Assembly (NCBI GenBank): GCA_047610385.1
Contig: JBLGAC010000012.1
Location: forward strand, 22,954-86,953
Origin: JBOCEF01 sp047610385
GTDB taxonomy: Bacteria; Pseudomonadota; Alphaproteobacteria; Rhodobacterales; Rhodobacteraceae
DNA: 64,000 nt
Direction of reading: 5' to 3'
The notes under the pieces were generated by a model. That model ran no database searches and was not told the DNA's origin. It saw only the letters and a program-made list of their open reading frames with translations. Below are positions 9,751 through 23,706 of the stretch, in pieces; within the stretch, counting starts at the first letter, position 1; each line of letters opens with the position of its first letter. The translations under genes were made by a program, and so were the position numbers.

Positions 9751-10586
9751 GCGAACCAAAACGCAATCCCCTAGCAGGCGTTATCGGCTGGCCAATCAGC
9801 CATTCGAAATCGCCGCGCCTACACGGACATTGGCTGCAACGTTATGGTATCACGGGCGATTATGTTGCCATGGGCGTTGAGCCGAGGGACCTTGAGGCCG
9901 CTTTCCGCGCCTTGCCGCTTCTGGGGTTCAACGGCGTGAACGTGACCATCCCGCACAAGGAAAATGTGCTGAAGATGGCGACCAAAGTGTCCGACCGTGC
10001 GTCATTGATCGGCGCGGCCAACACGATCACCTTCCGCGAAGACGGCACAATTTATGCCGACAACACCGACGGGTATGGCTTTATCGAAAACCTGCGCGCC
10101 GGGGCACCGGGCTGGAAGGCATCCGAAGGGCCAGCGATGGTGCTGGGGTCCGGGGGGGCCGCGCGCTCAATCATCTCAGCGCTGCTGAGCGATGGCGCGC
10201 CTGAGATCCGGCTGGCCAACCGCACCCGCGCCCGCGCTGATTTTGTTGCCGATCAGTTCGGTGCCAAGGTCAAAGTTATCGACTGGCTGCATGTCGAAGA
10301 CGCGCTTGATGGCGTTGCCACCATCGTCAACACCACGTCGCTGGGCATGGTCGGCATGCCGGCGCTGCAATTCTCGCTGAAACGCGCGCCAAAAACCGCT
10401 TTGGTCACTGACATTGTCTATACCCCGCTGCAAACCCCGTTGTTAGAGGAGGCTGAGGCCCGCCGCATGCGCTGGGTGGACGGGTTGGGGATGCTGCTGC
10501 ATCAGGGTCGCCCCGGCTTTGAGGCCTGGTTCGGCGTGGCCCCCACGGTGGACGACGACTTGCGCGCGTTGATGCTGGCGCAGTGA
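9747..10586 (+). CDS. aroE: Shikimate dehydrogenase AroE
   Basis: 279 aa. The substrate motif [11 protein letters not shown] is at residues 17-27, and [10 protein letters not shown] at 65-74 carries the catalytic Lys71. The NADP-binding GSGGAAR follows. The enzyme reduces 3-dehydroshikimate to shikimate in aromatic amino acid synthesis. It overlaps maf (ATGA) and coaE (GTGA). The maf-aroE-coaE-dnaQ run beside oriC is conserved in Caulobacter. Confidence 0.96.
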   Translation: MSEPKRNPLAGVIGWPISHSKSPRLHGHWLQRYGITGDYVAMGVEPRDLEAAFRALPLLGFNGVNVTIPHKENVLKMATKVSDRASLIGAANTITFREDGTIYADNTDGYGFIENLRAGAPGWKASEGPAMVLGSGGAARSIISALLSDGAPEIRLANRTRARADFVADQFGAKVKVIDWLHVEDALDGVATIVNTTSLGMVGMPALQFSLKRAPKTALVTDIVYTPLQTPLLEEAEARRMRWVDGLGMLLHQGRPGFEAWFGVAPTVDDDLRALMLAQ

Positions 10587-11188
10587 CGGCGATGTTCCGG
10601 CTCGCGCTCACCGGCTCCATCGGGATGGGAAAATCAACGACGGCGAAGATGTTCGCTGATCTTGGCGTTCTGGTGTGGGACGCGGATGCGGCTGTTGCGC
10701 GGCTCTATGGCCCCGGCGGCGCGGCGGTGGACAGCGTCGGTGCAATTGCGCCGGGCGCTGTGTCGGGCGCTGGCGTGGACCGCGCAGCCCTGCGCGCGGC
10801 CGTCACCAAAGACCCGTCCTTGATCAAAAAGCTTGAACAGGCCGTGCACCCGCTGGTTGGCATGGACCGCGCCGCGTTCATGTCCCAGGCTGAGGCATCG
10901 CGCGCGGCGATCATTCTGTGTGACATCCCGATCCTGTTTGAAACTGGCGGCGAAAAGGCGTTCGACGCGGTTGCCGTAGTCTCAGCGCCCGCTGATGTGC
11001 AGCGCGAACGGGTGCTGGCACGGCCGGGGATGACCGAAGACGCGCTGAACATGATTCTGGCGCGCCAGATGCCAGACGCCGACAAACGCGCCCGCGCCAC
11101 TTGGGTGATCGACACCGGCCAAGGGCTGGAGGCCGCACGTGACCAAGTGCGCGCCATTCTGGCTGAAATACGCAAAGGGCTGCAGTGA
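10583..11188 (+). CDS. coaE: Dephospho-CoA kinase CoaE
   Basis: 201 aa from a GTG overlapping the aroE stop; an ATG three codons later (10592) is an equally possible start. The P-loop GSIGMGKST is at residues 11-19, and [12 protein letters not shown] is the family DAD motif. [12 protein letters not shown] and the C-terminal VIDTGQGLE are also typical. CoaE phosphorylates the 3'-hydroxyl of dephospho-CoA, the last step of coenzyme A synthesis. Its stop overlaps the dnaQ start. Confidence 0.95.
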   Translation: MTAMFRLALTGSIGMGKSTTAKMFADLGVLVWDADAAVARLYGPGGAAVDSVGAIAPGAVSGAGVDRAALRAAVTKDPSLIKKLEQAVHPLVGMDRAAFMSQAEASRAAIILCDIPILFETGGEKAFDAVAVVSAPADVQRERVLARPGMTEDALNMILARQMPDADKRARATWVIDTGQGLEAARDQVRAILAEIRKGLQ

Positions 11189-11889
11189 TGCGGGAAGTCG
11201 TGCTCGACACCGAAACCACCGGGCTGGACCCGCTGTCCGGTGACCGAATTGTTGAAATCGGCTGTGTGGAGCTTTGGAATCACGTCGCCACCGGCAAAAC
11301 TTATCACCAGTACATCAACCCAGAACGCGACATGCCCATAGAGGCGTTCAATGTTCATGGGCTGAGCGTGGAGTTCCTGTCCGACAAACCACTGTTTCGG
11401 GAGATCGCGAAAGATTTCCTCGGGTTCATCCGTGACAGCAAACTGGTGATCCACAACGCCACCTTCGACATGAAGTTCATCAATGCTGAGCTGAAATGGC
11501 TGAAGCTGCCGCCTTTGCCAAAAGATCAGGCGATCGACACGCTGGTCATCGCCCGCAAAAGGTTCCCGGGCGCGCAGGTGTCGCTGGATTCGCTGTGCCG
11601 TAAGTTTGGGATCGACAATTCATCGCGCACTTTGCACGGCGCGCTGCTGGACAGCGAAATTCTGGCTGAGGTCTATCTGGAGCTGACCGGCGGACGACAG
11701 CCAGATTTTGGCCTTGCATCACAGACCGGGCGCAGCGGCGATGCAGGCGGCACCGCAGGCCCGGGTTGGACCGCCCCGGCCCGCCCACGACCCCGAAAAT
11801 CGCTGCTGAGTGAGGCCGAAGCTGAGGCCCATGCGGCTTTTGTCGGCAATCTCGGCGACGATGCGATCTGGGCCAAGCGCAAAAGCTGA
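11188..11889 (+). CDS. dnaQ: DNA polymerase III epsilon subunit (3'-5' proofreading exonuclease)
   Basis: 233 aa from the ATG at 11188, which overlaps the coaE TGA by one base; a GTG one codon earlier is possible. ExoI has the catalytic D7 and E9 in [11 protein letters not shown], ExoII is [13 protein letters not shown], and ExoIII is [20 protein letters not shown], giving a DEDDh exonuclease. The C-terminal extension (about 170-233), rich in Gly, Ala and Pro, is the flexible segment that contacts the polymerase subunit. It proofreads replication and is the last gene of the plus-strand run beside oriC. Confidence 0.95.
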   Translation: MREVVLDTETTGLDPLSGDRIVEIGCVELWNHVATGKTYHQYINPERDMPIEAFNVHGLSVEFLSDKPLFREIAKDFLGFIRDSKLVIHNATFDMKFINAELKWLKLPPLPKDQAIDTLVIARKRFPGAQVSLDSLCRKFGIDNSSRTLHGALLDSEILAEVYLELTGGRQPDFGLASQTGRSGDAGGTAGPGWTAPARPRPRKSLLSEAEAEAHAAFVGNLGDDAIWAKRKS

Positions 11890-12140
11890 ACGGGGGGGTC
11901 GTGCGCTCAAGGCCTTCGGCCCCTCGCGCACGGCCGCGGCAGGCGCCGCCGGGGGCACTTGGTGGTGGGCGAATTGCGTCTCAGGGGTGCTTTTTGCAAG
12001 GCCGGGTGGATGACTTCTGGGTCCAGATCGTGGTCGGACGGCAATCCGCGCCTCGTGTTCCACGAAAAGCCTTTTGGAGCTTATGTCGGGCGCTGCTTTG
12101 CGGGGTCTGTTGGCTGGCGGCAGCGCAGCTGGTGGATGGC
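11890..12140. other. Gap between dnaQ and the secB terminators
   Basis: No gene I can support. Right after dnaQ a hairpin-capable stretch (GTGCG...GGCCTTCGGCC...CGCAC, about 11901-11930) could end the dnaQ transcript, although no U-run follows. The remaining sequence has open frames of 130-138 codons on the plus strand. They have no recognisable motifs, no convincing ribosome site, and run through the secB terminator and into secB antisense, so I treat them as chance. Confidence 0.5.
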
Positions 12141-12163
12141 AAAAAAACTGACCTCGCAGGTCA
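12141..12163 (-). terminator. Second, U-rich terminator downstream of secB
   Basis: On the minus strand TGACCT-GCG-AGGTCA forms a six-pair stem with a three-base loop, followed by G and seven T residues. This is a classic Rho-independent signal, 28 bp beyond the first secB hairpin. Confidence 0.75.
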
Positions 12164-12190
12164 AACCAGCACCTCTGAACCCCGCCGGAA

Positions 12191-12228
12191 AATCAAACGC
12201 CTGCCGGGCGGTGTGCCCGGCAGGCGTT
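12191..12228 (-). terminator. Strong terminator of secB
   Basis: AACGCCTGCCGGGC and its exact complement form a 14-bp perfect stem around a five-base loop. On the minus strand it is followed by TGATTTT. It lies about 50 bp after the secB stop. Confidence 0.85.
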
Positions 12229-12277
12229 GCACCTGCGTCTCAAGGCCCGAAATGGGCCGCCGTGATGATCGTGTGGA

Positions 12278-12754
12278 TCAGGCGTTGCCGACCTGGCCCG
12301 TGGTCTGTGCGGCCTGACGCTTTTCCAGCTCGGCACGGTAGATCTGCATGAAGTCGATCACGTCCAGCATCAGCGGCGGGAAGCCGCCGTCGCGGGTCAC
12401 GTCGGCCATGATGCGGCGTGCAAAGGGGAACAGCTGGCGCGGGCACTCGGTCAGCAGGAACGGGTGCAGAAGCTGCGGCGGCACTTCCTTGACGATGAAC
12501 ACGCCGGCGTATTCCAGCTCCACCAGAAACAGCGTGGCACCGTCGCCGGTGGCGTTCGCGTTGATCTTGAGGATGACCTCATAGCGGTCTTCGCCCAAGT
12601 TCTTGGCGTCGAGGTTAACGCTGACCTTGATCTCCGGCTTTATCGCCGGATTGGCCTGCCGCTGGGCGGCCGCGTTTTCAAAGGACAGGTCGCGGATGTA
12701 CTGCGAGACGATCGAAACTTTGGGCGCCTGCTGGGGGGCGGCAGCATCGGACAT
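12278..12754 (-). CDS. secB: Protein-export chaperone SecB
   Basis: 158 aa, normal length. KVSIVSQYIRDLSFENA at residues 12-28 is the family start, and PPLMLDVIDFMQIYR carries the conserved C-terminal LDPIDF-like motif. SecB is a cytoplasmic tetramer that keeps preproteins unfolded and hands them to SecA. The acidic N-terminus is short and Ala-rich. In Caulobacter secB also lies just past dnaQ, so the oriC neighbourhood order continues here, with secB reversed relative to dnaQ. Confidence 0.96.
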   Translation of the reverse strand: MSDAAAPQQAPKVSIVSQYIRDLSFENAAAQRQANPAIKPEIKVSVNLDAKNLGEDRYEVILKINANATGDGATLFLVELEYAGVFIVKEVPPQLLHPFLLTECPRQLFPFARRIMADVTRDGGFPPLMLDVIDFMQIYRAELEKRQAAQTTGQVGNA

Positions 12755-12844
12755 CGGAAAGCTCCATATACGGGCAATTAAAAACGGACGGCCAATTCGC
12801 TAGCACGCTCAGCCGCGCCCCGCAATGGAGCGGCCCTGCGCACA

Positions 12845-13351
12845 TCATTCAGGCGGGCGGGTCCATCCGTTGGGCGGTCCGGGCGGTCCGCTTGGGGCAT
12901 CGTCGTCCAGCGTCTTCCAGTCGCCGTCAATCACGTCGCCATCCGCCGGTGGCCGCGGTGCGCCGGGCTGCACCGAGGCGCTGAAGCCTGACACATGAAC
13001 TGACCCGCTGAAGCGGCGCACGCCCCAACGGATGATCGCGGCGCGCACGGGGGGCAGCAGCAGCGCGAACCCGATCCCGTCGGTGAAGAACCCCGGCGTC
13101 AGCAGCAGCACCCCCGACACCAGGATCATCGCGCCGTTTGCCAACGCTTTGCCCGGATCACCGCCCCCGGACATGCTGCGCTGCAGATCGCGCATCGCGC
13201 CGGCACCCTGAGACCGCAGCATCACACTGCCCAGCACCGCGGTGGCGATCACGATTGCGATGGTCGGCCACAGGCCGATGGCCCCGCCCACCTGAATGAA
13301 CAGGGCGATTTCGATGATTGGCACGATGATCAGCGCTAGAAGCAATGGCAT
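12845..13351 (-). CDS. fxsA: FxsA family membrane protein
   Basis: 168 aa from the ATG at 13351 (MPLLLALIIVPIIEIALFI), chosen because the first membrane helix must start there; the frame extends further upstream only with charged, unrelated sequence. PTIAIVIATAVLGSVMLRSQG and LVSGVLLLTPGFFTDGIG are the conserved FxsA segments, giving three to four membrane helices and a Pro/Gly-rich cytoplasmic tail. E. coli FxsA suppresses F exclusion of phage T7 when overproduced; its normal role is unknown. It diverges from timA across 214 bp. Confidence 0.9.
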   Translation of the reverse strand: MPLLLALIIVPIIEIALFIQVGGAIGLWPTIAIVIATAVLGSVMLRSQGAGAMRDLQRSMSGGGDPGKALANGAMILVSGVLLLTPGFFTDGIGFALLLPPVRAAIIRWGVRRFSGSVHVSGFSASVQPGAPRPPADGDVIDGDWKTLDDDAPSGPPGPPNGWTRPPE

Positions 13352-13565
13352 TGGGACCTGTCCTTTGATCTTTGTGGGGCGCGCGCGGCGCGGCATGTCG
13401 CCCGCACCGTGGACGCGGGGCCCATTGATCCCTACATAGCGTTCCAAAGCCGCGCTCGCCATTGCGGGCGTTGGTGCCTATCATTGCACCAGCTCCGGCA
13501 GCGGACCGACTCCGGTTGGCCCCTGCCGGGTCGCGCAGCCATGACCTGACATAAGGCCAATAGCC

Positions 13566-14222
13566 ATGATCGAACTCGTCCTTCTCGCCGCCATAGCCGT
13601 GTTCGTGCTGACGCGCCTGAAGAACGTGCTTGGCACGCGCACGGGATTTGAAGATCCGACTCGCATGGATCCCGATGCTGAGGCCAGCCGCAAAAAGCCC
13701 GATTTTGTCGTGGTCGAAGGCGGCCAGACCCCGGTTGTCGCCCCTGAGGACGTTCCCGGCGTGGATGCTGAAAGCGGCGCTGCCTTGCGCCGCATGGCCG
13801 TCGCGGACCCGGCGTTCTCTCCCAAAGACTTCGTTATGGGGTCTCGCCGTGCCTATGAAATGATTCTGATGGCCTATGAAAACGGCGACACTGCATCATT
13901 GCGCCCTTTGCTGGCTGAGGATGTTTTCGACAGCTTCGTCGCCGCGATCGAGGCCCGCAAGACTGAGGGCCTGACCGTCGAAGCGCGATTCGTCGGTGTG
14001 CGCGATGCTCGGATCTTCTCAGCCATCTTCACTGAAGAAACTGGCGAGGCTGACATCGAGATGCGCTTTACCGGCGAATTGGTGTCGGTGGTGCGCAACG
14101 TCGACCACGAAATCGTCGAAGGCGACCCGACCGAGGTGCGCCGCCAGACCGACCTGTGGACCTTCACACGCCGCATGGGCTCACAGGACCCGAACTGGTT
14201 GCTGTCCGCCACTGGCGGCTGA
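13566..14222 (+). CDS. Tim44/TimA family calcium-stress or protein-transport related protein
   Basis: 218 aa. One N-terminal membrane helix (residues 1-17) is followed by a variable linker. A Tim44-like domain covers about residues 85-215, with FVMGSRRAYEMILMAYENGD and LRPLLAEDVFDSF, ending in WTFTRRMGSQDPNWLLSATGG. Alphaproteobacterial TimA proteins share the cargo-binding fold of mitochondrial Tim44, but their bacterial role is not settled. It is membrane-anchored with the domain probably in the cytoplasm. It starts a mltA-smr run on the plus strand, and the mltA start follows its stop by five bases. Confidence 0.88.
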   Translation: MIELVLLAAIAVFVLTRLKNVLGTRTGFEDPTRMDPDAEASRKKPDFVVVEGGQTPVVAPEDVPGVDAESGAALRRMAVADPAFSPKDFVMGSRRAYEMILMAYENGDTASLRPLLAEDVFDSFVAAIEARKTEGLTVEARFVGVRDARIFSAIFTEETGEADIEMRFTGELVSVVRNVDHEIVEGDPTEVRRQTDLWTFTRRMGSQDPNWLLSATGG

Positions 14223-14227
14223 GCGGC

Positions 14228-15334
14228 GTGCGGCGGCTAAGGACCGCATCACGCGGTCTGATCACAGCCGCCGCGATGACGCTTTGCGCCTGCGCAGCGG
14301 CGAATGGCGGGGCGGGACGGATGCAGATCACCGCGCTCAGCTATGGGCAATTGGATGGCTGGGCCGCGGATGATCACGCCGCGGCCCTTGGTGTTATTGC
14401 GCGCAGTTGCGGGTTGGCGCGCATGGGTGCGCCCGCGCTTGGGCTGACGCCGGACGATTGGACGCAGGCCTGTGATGGCGCGGCGACGGCGGCGCGGTCG
14501 CAAGCCACAGCGACGGCGTTCTTTGCCGCGCGCTTTGTGCCGGTGCTGGTTGAAGGCGGCGCCCCGCCATTGTTCACCGGGTATTATGAGCCTGAGCTGA
14601 CCGCAGCGGCGCGCCCGCAGGGCCGCTACCGCCATCCGATTTATCGCCTGCCCAGCGACCATCCCGGCGAAGGCATCCCATGGCTGACCCGCGGCGACAT
14701 CGCGCGCGGGGCGCTGGATGGCAAAGGGTTTGAACTGGCGTGGCTTGCTGATCCGGTGGACGCATATTTCCTGCAGATCCAAGGCTCAGGGCGCCTGCGC
14801 ATGACCAATGGTGCGGTGATGCGGGTGGGGTATGCGGCCAAGAATGGCCGTCCATATGTCTCAATCGGCCAGATCATGAAGGCTGAGGGCACGCTGGGCA
14901 GCGGCCCGATCACCGCCGATGCGATCAAGGATTGGGCGCGCGCGAACCCGTCGAACGCGCAGGCGCTGATGAACCGCAATCCGTCCTATGTGTTTTTCCA
15001 GCCCGCTGAGGGTCTGACCGCTGGTGATGGCCCCCGCGGTGCCTTGGCCTTGCCGCTGACCGCCATGCGATCCGCCGCCGTGGACCCTGCGATCGCGCCG
15101 CTGGGTGCCCCGATCTGGGTGGAGACTGAGGGGCCAGACGGCCCGATCCGCCGCCTGTTCGCCGCGCAGGACACCGGCAGCGCCATCAAAGGCGCGCAGC
15201 GGGCGGACCTGTTTTTCGGCACTGGCGATGATGCGGGCCGCCGGGCCGGGCAGATGCAGACCGGTGGACGGCTGGTTTTGCTGCTGCCGCGGGCTGCGGT
15301 GGCGCGGCTTGGCCTGATCGCGGACGGGCGCTGA
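14228..15334 (+). CDS. mltA: Membrane-bound lytic murein transglycosylase A (MltA), probable lipoprotein
   Basis: 368 aa from the GTG at 14228, chosen because it gives a positively charged signal sequence with a lipobox-like LCAC around residue 20; the frame continues upstream inside timA. FTGYYEPELTAA starts the MltA domain. DAYFLQIQGSGRL is the MltA core, and IWVETEGPDGPIRRLFAAQDTGSAIKG with RADLFFGTGDDAG is the 3D domain carrying catalytic aspartates. The enzyme cleaves peptidoglycan between MurNAc and GlcNAc, forming 1,6-anhydro ends, at the outer membrane. Close spacing with timA and smr suggests an operon. Confidence 0.92.
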   Translation: MRRLRTASRGLITAAAMTLCACAAANGGAGRMQITALSYGQLDGWAADDHAAALGVIARSCGLARMGAPALGLTPDDWTQACDGAATAARSQATATAFFAARFVPVLVEGGAPPLFTGYYEPELTAAARPQGRYRHPIYRLPSDHPGEGIPWLTRGDIARGALDGKGFELAWLADPVDAYFLQIQGSGRLRMTNGAVMRVGYAAKNGRPYVSIGQIMKAEGTLGSGPITADAIKDWARANPSNAQALMNRNPSYVFFQPAEGLTAGDGPRGALALPLTAMRSAAVDPAIAPLGAPIWVETEGPDGPIRRLFAAQDTGSAIKGAQRADLFFGTGDDAGRRAGQMQTGGRLVLLLPRAAVARLGLIADGR

Positions 15335-15337
15335 GCG

Positions 15338-15973
15338 ATGGGACGCAGCAGACGTTATCGGGGGCTGAGCGACGAAGATCGTGCCGCATGGGAGCAGGTC
15401 GCCGCCACCATCAAGCCTGGCCATCGGCCAGTGCCCACGCCATCAGCACCGCAACGTCCGGTGCAGATCCCGCAGGCGATGCCCAAAGCCACGCCGATGC
15501 CGCGGATGACCGAGACCGCCGCGCCACCGCGCATTCTGCGGCCTGAGGGACGAAGCCCTGGCGCCGTATCGTGGCTGGATCGCGCCCCGACGCTGATCGA
15601 TCGCCTTGATCCGGCGCGGGGTCTGGACGGACGCACCGCCGATCGGGTGAAGCGGGGCAAGCGGACGCCTGAGGCGCGGCTGGATCTGCATGGCATGACT
15701 GCGATCCACGCCCATGATGCGCTGATCGGGTTCATGCGCACCAGCCATGCGCGTGGGCTGCGATTTGTGTTGGTGATCACCGGCAAGGGCGGGCACCGGC
15801 GCGACCCAGACGACGCGGGCTTTATCCCCGAAGGCGCCGGGGTCCTGCGCCATGCCGTGCCGCGCTGGCTGCGCGAGACGCCGATGCGGCCGCTGGTCAC
15901 CGGGGTCTATAACGCGCATCTGCGCCATGGCGGCGAAGGCGCGCTTTACATCCAACTGTCCAAGAGACGCTGA
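15338..15973 (+). CDS. Smr-domain protein
   Basis: 211 aa. The first 100 residues are a Pro-rich, probably unstructured region. The Smr domain then starts with LDLHGMTAIHAHDAL and continues with RFVLVITGKGGHRR and PLVTGVYNAHLRHGGEGALYIQLSKRR. Smr domains are nicking or RNA-cleaving nucleases. Stand-alone small Smr proteins (E. coli SmrA/SmrB) include SmrB, which cleaves mRNA at collided ribosomes. This one keeps the DLHG and GKG motifs. It follows mltA by three bases, and the same pairing is common in Rhodobacterales. Confidence 0.9.
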   Translation: MGRSRRYRGLSDEDRAAWEQVAATIKPGHRPVPTPSAPQRPVQIPQAMPKATPMPRMTETAAPPRILRPEGRSPGAVSWLDRAPTLIDRLDPARGLDGRTADRVKRGKRTPEARLDLHGMTAIHAHDALIGFMRTSHARGLRFVLVITGKGGHRRDPDDAGFIPEGAGVLRHAVPRWLRETPMRPLVTGVYNAHLRHGGEGALYIQLSKRR

Positions 15974-16067
15974 TCGTGGCCGCGCTTCGACGGGCATGCC
16001 TGTGGGCAGGGCCCGCCTGCGCGGTGATCGGGGGTTGGTGCGGGTTGCAACTGACGTCGGACGTCGA

Positions 16068-16880
16068 TCAGCGGTTCAGGCCCAACACATCGAGCATGTC
16101 ATAGGCGCCCGGTTTCTGGTCCTGCCCCCAGATCGCAGCCTTCAGGGCGCCGCGTGCGAAAATCCCGCGGTCTGAGGCGATGTGCTTGATGGAGATGCGC
16201 TCTCCCATCCCGGCGAAGATCACCTCATGCTCGCCAACCACATCGCCGCCGCGCAGTGCTGCGAACCCGATGGCGCCATGTGCACGCGGGCCGGTGATGC
16301 CGTCACGGCCCGATTCGCGCAGCTCGGCCAGCGGGACACCGCGGCCTTCGGCGGCCGCCTCGCCCAGCATCAGTGCGGTGCCGGACGGAGCGTCAACTTT
16401 GCGGTTGTGGTGCATCTCAACGATTTCAATGTCCCAGTCGGCATCGAGCGCCCTGGCGATCTGCCGGGTCATCTGCGTCAATAGATTGACGCCGAGCGAC
16501 ATGTTCCCCGCCCGCACGATCACCGCATGTCGGGCGGCGGCGTTCAGATGGGCGATGTCATCATCCTCAAGCCCCGTGGTGCCGATCACATGGACGCAGC
16601 GCGCTTGGGCCGCCAGCGTGGCATGCGCGCGGGTGGCGGCGGGAGAGGTAAAATCGAGGATCGCGCGGGAGCGGGCGGCGGGCCCCAGCAGATCGTCCTC
16701 GGTGATCACGCCAAGCAGGGCGCCGCCCATCGCCTCGCCCACGTCGCGGCCGATCCAGTCATGGCCCGGACGTTCAGTCGCGCCGACCAGCACGGTGGCG
16801 GGGTCGGCGTTGATCGCTTCTATCAACATGCGGCCCATGCGGCCCGAGGCGCCGGTAACTGTGATGGGAATGGCGGACAT
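16068..16880 (-). CDS. dapB: 4-hydroxy-tetrahydrodipicolinate reductase DapB
   Basis: 270 aa. The NAD(P)-binding GASGRMGR is at residues 10-17, and the active-site [15 protein letters not shown] at 155-169 has catalytic His157 and Lys161. DapB reduces the dihydrodipicolinate-type intermediate to tetrahydrodipicolinate in lysine and diaminopimelate synthesis. It converges with smr and follows queG on the minus strand after 87 bp, so it may have its own promoter. Confidence 0.96.
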   Translation of the reverse strand: MSAIPITVTGASGRMGRMLIEAINADPATVLVGATERPGHDWIGRDVGEAMGGALLGVITEDDLLGPAARSRAILDFTSPAATRAHATLAAQARCVHVIGTTGLEDDDIAHLNAAARHAVIVRAGNMSLGVNLLTQMTRQIARALDADWDIEIVEMHHNRKVDAPSGTALMLGEAAAEGRGVPLAELRESGRDGITGPRAHGAIGFAALRGGDVVGEHEVIFAGMGERISIKHIASDRGIFARGALKAAIWGQDQKPGAYDMLDVLGLNR

Positions 16881-16967
16881 GGGGAGCTCCTTGGACGGGA
16901 TCTTTTCGGGCGCAAGCTTAGACTGGGCAGCAGTCGGCGTCGATGGAAGCTGATGGCGGCGGTTGGT

Positions 16968-18107
16968 TTAATCGATGTCTGACAGCCAATGCCGCCATTC
17001 TTCAGCGACATCTGGGTCACTGTCGGGGGCTGTGGCCAGCGCAGCCAATCCCGCGCGGCCAATAAGCCGCCCCAGCGCCCAGACCGCCGCACCGCGCACC
17101 AGCGCAGAGGGGTCATCAAGGCGCGCACGCGCGGCGGCCACCAGCGTTTCGTCGCCGGAATTGCCGATGGCGATCAGCACGTTGCGCACAAAGCGGGCGT
17201 AGCCGATCCGCTTGATGGGGCTGCCGGCGAACACCTCACGAAAGCTTGCATCATTGAGGGTGGCGAGGTCGGCCAGCCGCGGGCGCGTCAGCTCCGCCCG
17301 CGGATCATAGGCGATGTCGCGGGCGTCCTGTGCAAATTTGTTCCATGGGCAGACTGCAAGACAGTCGTCGCAGCCATAGATGCGGTTGCCGATCGGCGCG
17401 CGCATCTCACGCGGGATTGGGCCTTTCAACTCGATGGTCAGATACGAAATGCACCGCCGTGCATCAAGCTGGAATGGTGCCGTAAAAGCCGCTGTCGGAC
17501 ATACATCAAGACACCGGCGGCATGTTCCGCAGCGCTCCTGCTCAGGCACGTCCTTTGGCAGGTCGAGCGTGGTGAAAATGGCCCCGAGGAACACCCAGTT
17601 CCCCAGATCGCGCCCCAGCAGGTTGGTGTGTTTGCCTTGCCAACCAAGGCCCGCGGCCTGGGCCAGTGGTTTTTCCATCACCGGGGCGGTGTCGACGAAA
17701 ACCTTGATGTCGGCGCCTGTGCGGTCAACCAGCCAGCGGCCCACGCGCTTCAGCCGCTTTTTCACGCCGTCATGGTAATCCTTGCCGCGGGCATAGACCG
17801 ATATCGCGCCCCGGTCCTTCAGCTTTGTTGCCGCCAGCGGGTCATCATCGGGGGTGTAGGCGTCAGCCAGCATGATGATTGACCGCGCTTCAGGCCACAA
17901 GGCGGCGGGGTTGCCGCGCCATGCCGCGCGGTCGGCCATCCACGTCATGTCGCCCTGGTGCCCGGCGTCCAGAAACGCGCCCAAACGGGCCGGTGCCTGT
18001 GGGATGGCGTCCGGGGCGCAGATGCCCATGGCGGCAAACCCCGCCGCACGGATTTCCCCCACCAATGCGGCGCGCAGCGCGTCTGGTTCAGAAATCGAGG
18101 TCGGCAT
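16968..18107 (-). CDS. queG: Epoxyqueuosine reductase QueG
   Basis: 379 aa. The cobalamin-binding N-terminal domain has the catalytic aspartate in [12 protein letters not shown] (Asp139). Two [4Fe-4S] clusters are ligated by [12 protein letters not shown] (Cys193, 196, 199, 203) with C219, and by [10 protein letters not shown] (Cys246, 249, 253). The C-terminal about 80 residues form a HEAT-like repeat region ([17 protein letters not shown]). QueG carries out the last step of queuosine synthesis, reducing epoxyqueuosine in tRNA. The start lies inside the 3' end of the upstream GST-like gene (20-bp overlap), so translation is probably coupled. Confidence 0.95.
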   Translation of the reverse strand: MPTSISEPDALRAALVGEIRAAGFAAMGICAPDAIPQAPARLGAFLDAGHQGDMTWMADRAAWRGNPAALWPEARSIIMLADAYTPDDDPLAATKLKDRGAISVYARGKDYHDGVKKRLKRVGRWLVDRTGADIKVFVDTAPVMEKPLAQAAGLGWQGKHTNLLGRDLGNWVFLGAIFTTLDLPKDVPEQERCGTCRRCLDVCPTAAFTAPFQLDARRCISYLTIELKGPIPREMRAPIGNRIYGCDDCLAVCPWNKFAQDARDIAYDPRAELTRPRLADLATLNDASFREVFAGSPIKRIGYARFVRNVLIAIGNSGDETLVAAARARLDDPSALVRGAAVWALGRLIGRAGLAALATAPDSDPDVAEEWRHWLSDID

Positions 18108-18756
18108 AATGCGCAGGTGGGGGAAAGCCCGGCAGATGATCGGCCAGAAGGGTGCGGAACGCTGGGCGTGATTTGATGCGCGCGTACCATTCCTTGGCGC
18201 TAGGCGCTGACGCCCAATCGATGTCCCCCACGTAATCCAGGCAGCTCAGATGCGCGGCGGCGGCAAAATCTGCGAGGGTCATATCCTCACCCGCCAGCCA
18301 ACGGCGCTGTTCAGTGAGCCAGCAGATGTAATCCAGATGCACGGCGACGTTTTTGCGCCCCGCACGGATGCGGCCGCTGTCGGGATGCCCGCCGCCGCGC
18401 ACCTTTTTCATCACCCGCTCATCCACCAGATTTGCGGTGACCTCCCGGTGCATCTTGTCGTCGAACCAGGCCACGAGGCGTCGAACCTCCGCCCGCGCGA
18501 CCGGTGATTTTGGCAGCAAAGGGCGTTCGGGCCGGGTTTCTTCAAGATACTCGCAGATCGCCGCGCTGTCAGGGATCGCAATGGCGCCATCGTCGATGAA
18601 CACAGGGGTTTGGCCCGCGGGGTTCAGGCGCAGAAAATCGAGGCTGCGGGTCCAGGGCGTTTCCTCGATCAGTTCCACCTCCACACGCTTTTCGGCCAGG
18701 ACCAGGCGGACCTTGCGGCAGAACGGCGACAGCGGCAGATGGTGAAGACGGCGCAT
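18088..18756 (-). CDS. Glutathione S-transferase family protein
   Basis: 222 aa from the ATG at 18756, preceded by AAAAAGG; an ATG seven codons earlier would leave that site inside the gene. The thioredoxin-like N-terminal domain starts [20 protein letters not shown], with a Ser/Cys near the glutathione site and the cis-proline motif [10 protein letters not shown]. The helical C-terminal domain has [16 protein letters not shown], the usual GST fold motif. Substrate is unknown. Its stop lies 20 bp inside queG on the same strand, an arrangement that hints at shared expression but not at a shared pathway. Confidence 0.9.
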   Translation of the reverse strand: MRRLHHLPLSPFCRKVRLVLAEKRVEVELIEETPWTRSLDFLRLNPAGQTPVFIDDGAIAIPDSAAICEYLEETRPERPLLPKSPVARAEVRRLVAWFDDKMHREVTANLVDERVMKKVRGGGHPDSGRIRAGRKNVAVHLDYICWLTEQRRWLAGEDMTLADFAAAAHLSCLDYVGDIDWASAPSAKEWYARIKSRPAFRTLLADHLPGFPPPAHYADLDF

Positions 18757-18869
18757 AATGACCTTTTTCAGCTTCATGATCGGGACATGATCTGACGCCT
18801 TGATGCCGTGTGCGGGTGCGCGATGCAAGCGCTGGGGGTGCCTGCAAGGCTGCCAAACACGTTGGGTAT

Positions 18870-19010
18870 TTCTAGTTTGAGTGGGCCACAATCAGATTTA
18901 TGAATAAATTTGTGAAGACTGCCTTTGAGTGTTTCAAGAAGGTCTTTAAAAATATCGTAGTCTGTATGAAAGAACCAATACTGGTCGAATAAATTCTGGT
19001 GATTTCTGCA
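18870..19010. other. Low-GC pocket between gst and gltB with tiny open frames
   Basis: About 140 bp much richer in A and T than its surroundings, in the 361-bp gap upstream of the GST-like gene. The plus strand has a 30-codon frame (18900-18992) starting MNKFVKTAFECF with no ribosome site. The minus strand has a 90-codon frame (18774-19046) starting MGAAVLSAHL and ending in the GST leader. Neither resembles a known family. It may be a promoter region for gst, or a remnant of foreign DNA. Confidence 0.4.
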
Positions 19011-19060
19011 CCTTCGAAGATGCGCGGACAACACGGCTGCGCCCATCGTGCAGACTTGAG

Positions 19061-19091
19061 AAACCCCGCGCCGGGTGACCGGCGCGGAGTT
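19061..19091 (-). terminator. Terminator of gltB
   Basis: CCGCGCCGG-loop-CCGGCGCGG is a perfect nine-bp stem with a four-base loop (19066-19087), followed on the minus strand by GGTTTCTC. A U-containing tail (AGTTTTC) also exists on the plus side, so it may act in both directions. It lies 27 bp after the gltB stop. Confidence 0.75.
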
Positions 19092-19118
19092 TTCGGTGTC
19101 AAAAGTGGGCGGCGGTGA

Positions 19119-23651
<4,533 letters not shown>

Positions 23652-23706
23652 GATCTGTCTTCCTTGTCTCGTCTTGTCTGGTGCGCCTTGGGGACCGGTG
23701 TCGCTG

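Noticed and set aside
11901..12351. Plus-strand frames of 130-138 codons between dnaQ and secB
   Set aside because: They run through the secB terminator stem and antisense to secB, with low-complexity composition and no motif or ribosome site.
14156..14227. Upstream extension of MltA inside timA
   Set aside because: The GTG at 14228 gives a proper lipoprotein signal; the extension lies in a different frame of timA and breaks the signal peptide.
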